Assembly (NCBI GenBank): GCA_044235425.1
Contig: JBIIHW010000009.1
Location: 62,001-126,000 of the forward strand
Length of the DNA stretch: 64,000 nucleotides
Direction of reading: 5' to 3'
Source of the DNA: JBJSXJ01 sp044235425
GTDB taxonomy: Bacteria; Planctomycetota; Planctomycetia; Pirellulales; Pirellulaceae
Of this stretch, positions 61,915-64,000 are shown piece by piece. The position numbers and the translations under genes were made by a program. Under the pieces are notes generated by a model, which was not told the DNA's origin, did not search any database, and worked only from the letters and a program-made list of their open reading frames with translations. Position 1 is the first letter of the stretch. The number at the start of each line of letters is the position of its first letter.

Positions 61915-63485
61915 GCCTCCATGATTCCCTTAACGACCTTGCCGTGCACATCGGTGAGTCGGAAATCACGGCCGGCATAGCGATAGGTCAATTGTTCATG
62001 ATTAAGTCCCAGCAAGTGCAGAATGGTGGCATGAAAATCATGGATATGAACTTTATCGACAGTCGCATAATAGCCGTAATCATCGGTTGCTCCGTGAGCA
62101 TGACCGCCGCGCACACCGCCGCCTGCCAGCCACATCGTGAAGCCTTCAGGATTATGATCGCGTCCATCACTTCCTTGGACTGTTGGTGTACGCCCAAATT
62201 CGCCACCCCAAATCACCAGAGTGTCGGCGAGCAGCCCACGTGCCTTCAGGTCCGTCAGCAAACCAGCGATCGGCTTATCCACTTCGCGCGCATTTTTTTC
62301 ATGTCCTTGCTTGAGCTGGCTGTGCTGATCCCACTGCACGTTGGCATCGCTATGGGTTACCTGTACAAAGCGAACTCCACGTTCCGCGAATCGTCGGGCG
62401 AGTAAACATTGACGACCGAAGTTCGCCGTCACAGGATCATCCAGACCGTACAGCTGTCGAGTCGTAGCCGTCTCATCTTCCAATCGCTCCACTTCTGGCA
62501 TTGCGCGCTGCATGCGAAAGGCCAGTTCAAATGAGGCAATGCGTCCTTCGAGTGCCTGCTGGGGGCCGGTCTGCTGCAAGTGCTGCTGATTCAAACGAGC
62601 GATGAAATCAAGTTGGCGTCGCTGTACTTCCTCCGTTGTCTCAGCGGCCCGCACAATATGGCGCACACGAGCTTGATCCGCGGGCACGCTGGCGTTACCC
62701 AGCGGAGTACCTTGGAAGACAGCTGGCAGGAAAGCTGATCCCCAGTTGTTCACTCCGCCATGAGCGAGAGTGGGGCAAATCGTGACAAAACCTGGCAAAT
62801 CGCGATTCTCACTACCCAATCCATAGGTCACCCATGACCCCATGCTGGGACGCACGAAATTGTCGCTGCCGGTGTGGAGTTTCAACACGGCGCCACCATG
62901 AGCCGCATTCGTGCCATGCAAGGAATGAACCATGCAGAGATCGTCTACGTGGCGGGCTACGTGTGGAAAAAGCTCGCTTACCCACTGACCGCAGGCCCCA
63001 TGCTGCTGAAATTTCCACGGTGATTGATAGATCGTGCCGGTCGGAGCAAATTGTACTCGCGGCTTGTCAAACGGCAGCGGCTTACCGTGATCACGTGCCA
63101 GCAAGGGTTTATAGTCAAAGGTATCGAGATGCGAAGGCCCACCCTTCATGAACAAAAAAATCACGCGCCGCGCTTGGGGGGGGAAATGGGGTGAGCGCGG
63201 CTGTAGTGGATCAATCCTGGTTTCAGCAGAGTTTGCCGAGGCACTCGAATCATTGACGCGGTTGGAACTGATTGAGCCTGCGGAAGGTGTTGAATTCGAG
63301 TTGCCCGGCGTTTGTTTGGCCGTCGGCGTCGCCGGCGCCTCGTCGCCCCGCAGCAGACCGTTTTCAGCCAGCAATGCGGTGAATGCGAGATGTCCAAAGC
63401 CCACGGCTGTCGATCGCAAGAGTTCGCGCCGACTAAAGGCAGTAGCCGCCAGGAAACCGGTTTTCTCATTCCGATCAGCGCACAT
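61911..63485 (-). CDS. DUF1501 domain protein, Tat-exported
   Basis: The ATG at 63485 gives 524 residues and overlaps the upstream gene by 11 bases; an in-frame ATG four codons upstream is also possible. A twin-arginine signal (FSRRELLRSTAVGFGHLAFTALL) is followed by a Ser/Asn/Pro-rich linker that contains runs of A7 and G8 in the DNA. The DUF1501 core follows: RRVIFLFMKGGPSHLDTFDYKP, MVHSLHGTNAAHGGAVLKLHTG, FAERGVRFVQVTHSDANVQWDQH and VIWGGEFGRTPTVQGSDGRDHNP. It resembles the other DUF1501 protein in this window but is longer and is paired with a DUF1553 gene. Confidence 0.93.
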   Translation of the reverse strand: MCADRNEKTGFLAATAFSRRELLRSTAVGFGHLAFTALLAENGLLRGDEAPATPTAKQTPGNSNSTPSAGSISSNRVNDSSASANSAETRIDPLQPRSPHFPPQARRVIFLFMKGGPSHLDTFDYKPLLARDHGKPLPFDKPRVQFAPTGTIYQSPWKFQQHGACGQWVSELFPHVARHVDDLCMVHSLHGTNAAHGGAVLKLHTGSDNFVRPSMGSWVTYGLGSENRDLPGFVTICPTLAHGGVNNWGSAFLPAVFQGTPLGNASVPADQARVRHIVRAAETTEEVQRRQLDFIARLNQQHLQQTGPQQALEGRIASFELAFRMQRAMPEVERLEDETATTRQLYGLDDPVTANFGRQCLLARRFAERGVRFVQVTHSDANVQWDQHSQLKQGHEKNAREVDKPIAGLLTDLKARGLLADTLVIWGGEFGRTPTVQGSDGRDHNPEGFTMWLAGGGVRGGHAHGATDDYGYYATVDKVHIHDFHATILHLLGLNHEQLTYRYAGRDFRLTDVHGKVVKGIMEA

Positions 63486-64000
63486 AAATAAACTCATTCG
63501 TGGCGAGAATCGATTGCACCAGCCAGCCCCAGGCCAAAGACGCCGTCTGGTTGTTTTCCGGAGAGGTGGGTGTTGATTCGGCGAGAAACTCGCTCGCCAT
63601 GCGCAGTTCATCTTCCGTCGCCGGTCGGCCGAGTGCTCGCAGGTAGACTGCCCTCACTCGTGCCTCTGGGCTGTCGCCCGCTTCGCGCTGCACCACCTCC
63701 GCCAGCGACTGGGCGGCCTGCTGCACGAGCTTGCTGTTCATCATAAAGAGAGCTTGGGGAGCGATCGTCGTGGTCTCACGGTGGCCATTAAGAACTGCGG
63801 CGTCGGTGTAGTCGAACAGCTGAAAAACATCATACAAATTATTGCGGATGACGGGCAAATAAAGTGAGCGTCTCGGACTATCATACTTAGTGCCATCTTT
63901 CGAGGTGTGATCGAAAAGATAGTCACGATTCTTGACGTGCAAGAGGGAGCCGCCCATGGTTTGATCGAGGGAGTCTCCGGCGGCTAGCAAGGCATCGCGC
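63475..64000 (-). CDS. DUF1553 domain protein (C-terminal part)
   Basis: The 5' end of this minus-strand gene lies beyond the window; about 174 C-terminal residues are visible. They match the end of DUF1553: RDYLFDHTSKDGTKYDSPRRSLYLPVIRNNLYDVFQLFDYTD, TTIAPQALFMMNSKLVQQAAQSLAE, VRAVYLRALGRPATEDELRMASEFL and WGWLVQSILATNEFIYVR. Such proteins usually also carry DUF1549 and a haem site at the N-terminus. The gene is transcribed into the DUF1501 gene, with an 11-base overlap. Confidence 0.92.
   Translation of the reverse strand, partial: RDALLAAGDSLDQTMGGSLLHVKNRDYLFDHTSKDGTKYDSPRRSLYLPVIRNNLYDVFQLFDYTDAAVLNGHRETTTIAPQALFMMNSKLVQQAAQSLAEVVQREAGDSPEARVRAVYLRALGRPATEDELRMASEFLAESTPTSPENNQTASLAWGWLVQSILATNEFIYVR

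Overview
The window looks like a stretch of chromosome from a planctomycete, most likely of the Pirellulales. This is inferred from gene content. It carries several sets of the DUF1552/DUF1592, DUF1501/DUF1553 and c-type cytochrome 'PSCyt' genes that are the hallmark of that phylum, a sulfatase, a DUF1559 protein, archaeal-type tetrahydromethanopterin C1 genes, and many short operons with ATGA or GTGA overlaps. Composition is moderately GC-rich throughout. No rRNA, tRNA, CRISPR array, prophage or intact insertion sequence was seen.

Layout. 1-2.4 kb: end of a sugar isomerase/epimerase gene, a DMT transporter and a secreted HEAT-repeat protein. 2.48-3.30 kb: a nested tandem-repeat block with no credible gene. 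3.6-9.6 kb: DUF1552 and DUF1592 pair, a tandem HMA-like protein, an AlkB-like dioxygenase and a small exported unknown. 9.7-15.7 kb: S41 protease, an unusual Ala/Pro/Lys protein with four copies of a short motif, an RsmC/RlmG-like methyltransferase next to a DUF3127 protein, and a cystathionine gamma-synthase/lyase. 15.8-20.1 kb: a haem-motif protein diverging from an Nramp-like transporter with a calcium-loop insertion, then a DedA protein. 20.3-25.8 kb: two amidohydrolase-family genes with eroded metal sites, a Nudix hydrolase and a DUF2177 protein. 25.9-32.1 kb: a minus-strand run of DUF1559 protein, helical exported protein, sulfatase and PQQ-type beta-propeller. 32.5-36.2 kb: a fatty-acid modification trio (FAD oxidoreductase, DUF1365, Cfa-type methyltransferase). 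36.4-41.6 kb: leuS, glgC and a PD-(D/E)XK nuclease/transposase-like gene. 41.7-44.6 kb: ATP-grasp protein diverging from fae and a methylene-H4MPT dehydrogenase gene. 44.9-50.3 kb: Gfo/Idh/MocA oxidoreductase, apt, a primary-type sigma factor, rpsA and an anti-sigma-type kinase. 50.6-59.9 kb: a four-gene planctomycete surface/cytochrome cluster. 60-64 kb: a transposase remnant, a FabZ-like dehydratase, an EEP-family phosphatase/nuclease and a second DUF1501/DUF1553 pair running off the end.

How parts fit together. The fae and H4MPT dehydrogenase genes imply formaldehyde oxidation or detoxification through tetrahydromethanopterin, and the divergent ATP-grasp gene may belong to the same pathway. 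The trio at 32.5-36.2 kb probably alters membrane fatty acids. The DUF1501/1552/1592/1553 proteins are exported (several show twin-arginine signals) and many carry CxxCH haem motifs, which suggests surface-associated redox or polymer-handling complexes whose biochemistry is largely unknown.

The items most deserving a second look are the nested repeat block (2.48-3.30 kb), the Nramp-like transporter with an embedded calcium-loop segment (18.25-18.44 kb), the four-copy motif protein (11.9-12.8 kb), the hairpin that ends on the start codon of the nuclease gene (40.60-40.64 kb), and the near-perfect 20-bp palindrome in the 17.4-kb divergent promoter region.
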